Assembly: GCA_024653225.1 (NCBI GenBank)
Contig: JANLGA010000011.1
Coordinates: forward strand, 1-17,772
DNA length: 17,772 bases
DNA from: Bacillota bacterium
GTDB taxonomy: Bacteria; Bacillota; Sulfobacillia; JABLXB01
Reading direction: 5' to 3'
A program made the translations under genes and the position numbers. Positions 17,048-17,772 of the stretch are shown piece by piece; position 1 is the stretch's first letter, and each line of letters starts with the position of its first letter. Under the pieces are notes generated by a model, which was not told the origin of the DNA, searched no databases, and saw only the letters and a list, made by a program, of their open reading frames with translations.

Positions 17048-17062
17048 GTATCATTCTGATAC
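17048..17062. promoter_or_regulatory. Upstream activating site 1 (EBP binding site candidate)
   Basis: Perfect 15-bp inverted repeat GTATCA-TTC-TGATAC, centred at 17055, about 112 bp upstream of the predicted sigma-54 start site. Shares its half-sites with the repeats at 17169-17183 and 17188-17202. Probably bound by the Fis-type HTH of the EBP encoded next door. Confidence 0.65.
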
Positions 17063-17168
17063 GGCACCACAGCCGCGCGGCGTCCGGCAGTCCGAGCGGT
17101 GGGGACACCCATGCTGCACGGGCGTTCCTACCGAGCGGCTCGCGCGAAATTCGGCGGGGCGCCCGGGC

Positions 17169-17183
17169 GTATCACTTTGAGAT
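17169..17183. promoter_or_regulatory. Upstream activating site 2, degenerate
   Basis: GTATCA-CTT-TGAGAT: the first half-site is perfect and the second keeps TGA then diverges. Centre 17176, 19 bp from site 3 and 121 bp from site 1. Its adjacency to site 3 suggests cooperative binding of two dimers. Confidence 0.45.
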
Positions 17184-17187
17184 GCCG

Positions 17188-17202
17188 GTGTCAATTTGAT
17201 AC
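17188..17202. promoter_or_regulatory. Upstream activating site 3
   Basis: GTGTCA-ATT-TGATAC: one mismatch from a perfect copy of the site 1 arms, same 3-bp spacer. Centre 17195, about 252 bp upstream of the predicted start and 33 bp downstream of the EBP stop codon. Confidence 0.58.
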
Positions 17203-17234
17203 GTCGCCGTTGGAAGGAGCGGATCTCGACCGAC

Positions 17235-17772
17235 CTATCTTGCCAGGTCTATGTTGTAACGCGAGATCTTCCGGTACAGCGTGGCTATCCCGATCCCCAG
17301 CTCGGCGGCCGCCGCGCGCTTGCCCCTCTGGGTGAGACCGTGGTGCTCGAGTGCCTCGACGATCATTCGCCTCTCCATGTCGGCTATCCTCAGGGGGCGG
17401 GCCTCCGCAATCGCGGGTGCCAGCCGGCTGTTCTTGATCCTCTCCGGGAGGCTGCTCACCTGTATGACCGGGGTCCTCTCAAGGTTGGCCGCGTATTCCA
17501 CGGCGTTCTCGAGCTCCCGCACGTTTCCCGGCCATGGATAGGCCTCGAACAGCCGCCTCACGGACGGGTCAATGCCCCTCAGGTCCTTCCCAAGGAGGCG
17601 AGCGTACTTCTGCACGAAATGCGTGGCGAGCAGCACGATGTCCCCGGGTCTCTCACGCAGCGGGGGAACTCTGAGCGGTATTACGTTCAGGCGGAAATAC
17701 AGGTCCTCGCGGAACTCCCTTCGGGCAATCTTCGCCTCCAGGTCCTGGTTGGTTGATGCGATGACCCTGACG
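17235..17772 (-). CDS. Sigma-54-dependent transcriptional activator (EBP), C-terminal part
   Basis: 178 residues of the C-terminus; the rest, including any sensor domain and the GAFTGA loop, lies outside the window. Visible AAA+ landmarks: VRVIASTNQDLE (sensor I region), FREDLYFRLNVIPLRVPPLRERPGDI, and YPWPGNVRELENAVEYA (sensor II with the arginine of GNVREL). The C-terminal Fis-type HTH reads LTQRGKRAAAAELGIGIATLYRKISRYNI. Such proteins bind upstream sites and use ATP to open sigma-54 promoters. Adjacent UAS-like repeats and a -24/-12 element make the YgeY-type operon the obvious target. The effector cannot be judged without the N-terminus. Confidence 0.95.
   Translation of the reverse strand, partial: VRVIASTNQDLEAKIARREFREDLYFRLNVIPLRVPPLRERPGDIVLLATHFVQKYARLLGKDLRGIDPSVRRLFEAYPWPGNVRELENAVEYAANLERTPVIQVSSLPERIKNSRLAPAIAEARPLRIADMERRMIVEALEHHGLTQRGKRAAAAELGIGIATLYRKISRYNIDLAR

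Larger units (their letters stand above)
16884..17234. other. Regulatory intergenic region between the EBP gene and the YgeY-type operon
   Basis: 351 bp without a gene. Reading in the transcription direction (high to low) it holds two adjacent 15-bp inverted repeats (17188-17202, 17169-17183), a third at 17048-17062, a -24/-12 promoter at 16954-16969, a 40-bp imperfect inverted repeat at 16921-16960 and the Shine-Dalgarno of the hydrolase gene. No T-run terminator for the EBP gene was found. The several plus-strand open frames over it lack Shine-Dalgarno sequences and family features. Confidence 0.75.

Noticed and set aside
16311..17180. Plus-strand open frame of 289 codons across the hydrolase start and the regulatory region
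   Set aside because: Antisense to conserved M20 motifs and to the promoter/UAS region, no recognisable domain and no start signal.

Overview
The window reads as one coherent amino-acid and peptide catabolism locus. Every convincing gene is on the minus strand, so transcription runs from high to low coordinates. Base composition is GC-rich, Shine-Dalgarno sequences are strong (AGGAGG, GGGAGG) and genes are packed with 1-8 bp overlaps or short gaps. Gene content (YgeY-type M20 hydrolase, AGCS symporter, pxp genes, two-cluster ferredoxin, sigma-54 activator) suggests a GC-rich, probably anaerobic, amino-acid-using bacterium, perhaps a Bacillota (Firmicutes) lineage. That placement is inference; no marker gene is present.

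Upstream block (17772 down to 11581). A sigma-54-dependent enhancer-binding protein (EBP), cut by the window edge, is followed by a 351-bp intergenic region. This region has three 15-bp inverted repeats of GTATCA-N3-TGATAC type, a good -24/-12 promoter and a 40-bp imperfect inverted repeat over the -12/start-site area. Downstream are a YgeY-family M20 hydrolase, a threonine-synthase-like PLP enzyme, a second fold-type-II PLP enzyme of unknown specificity, a possible 24-codon ORF and an AGCS Na+/alanine-glycine-type symporter. A hairpin followed by a T-run probably ends this operon. The likely logic is EBP-controlled uptake and breakdown of an amino acid or N-acyl/N-carbamoyl amino acid.

Downstream block (11272 to beyond position 1). 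A YheO/DauR-like regulator starts a second polycistron: RidA, a small two-helix membrane protein, a sodium:solute symporter broken by a one-base frameshift, a class V aminotransferase-fold protein, an M24 peptidase, a maleate isomerase-like protein, isoaspartyl dipeptidase (IadA), an FAD oxidoreductase with an apparently shortened FAD-binding fold, a 2x[4Fe-4S] ferredoxin, an Asp/Glu/hydantoin racemase, PxpA and the start of PxpB. The last two belong to the prokaryotic 5-oxoprolinase.

Together the second block combines enzymes for isoaspartyl dipeptides, 5-oxoproline, stereochemically altered acidic amino acids or hydantoins, reactive imines and short peptides, with a transporter and a local regulator. 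I propose, as inference, that it is a salvage/catabolic island for chemically damaged amino acids. The clearest sequence-level discoveries are the EBP/UAS/-24-12 architecture and two lesions (symporter frameshift, flavoprotein internal deletion) that may mean part of the second pathway is decaying.
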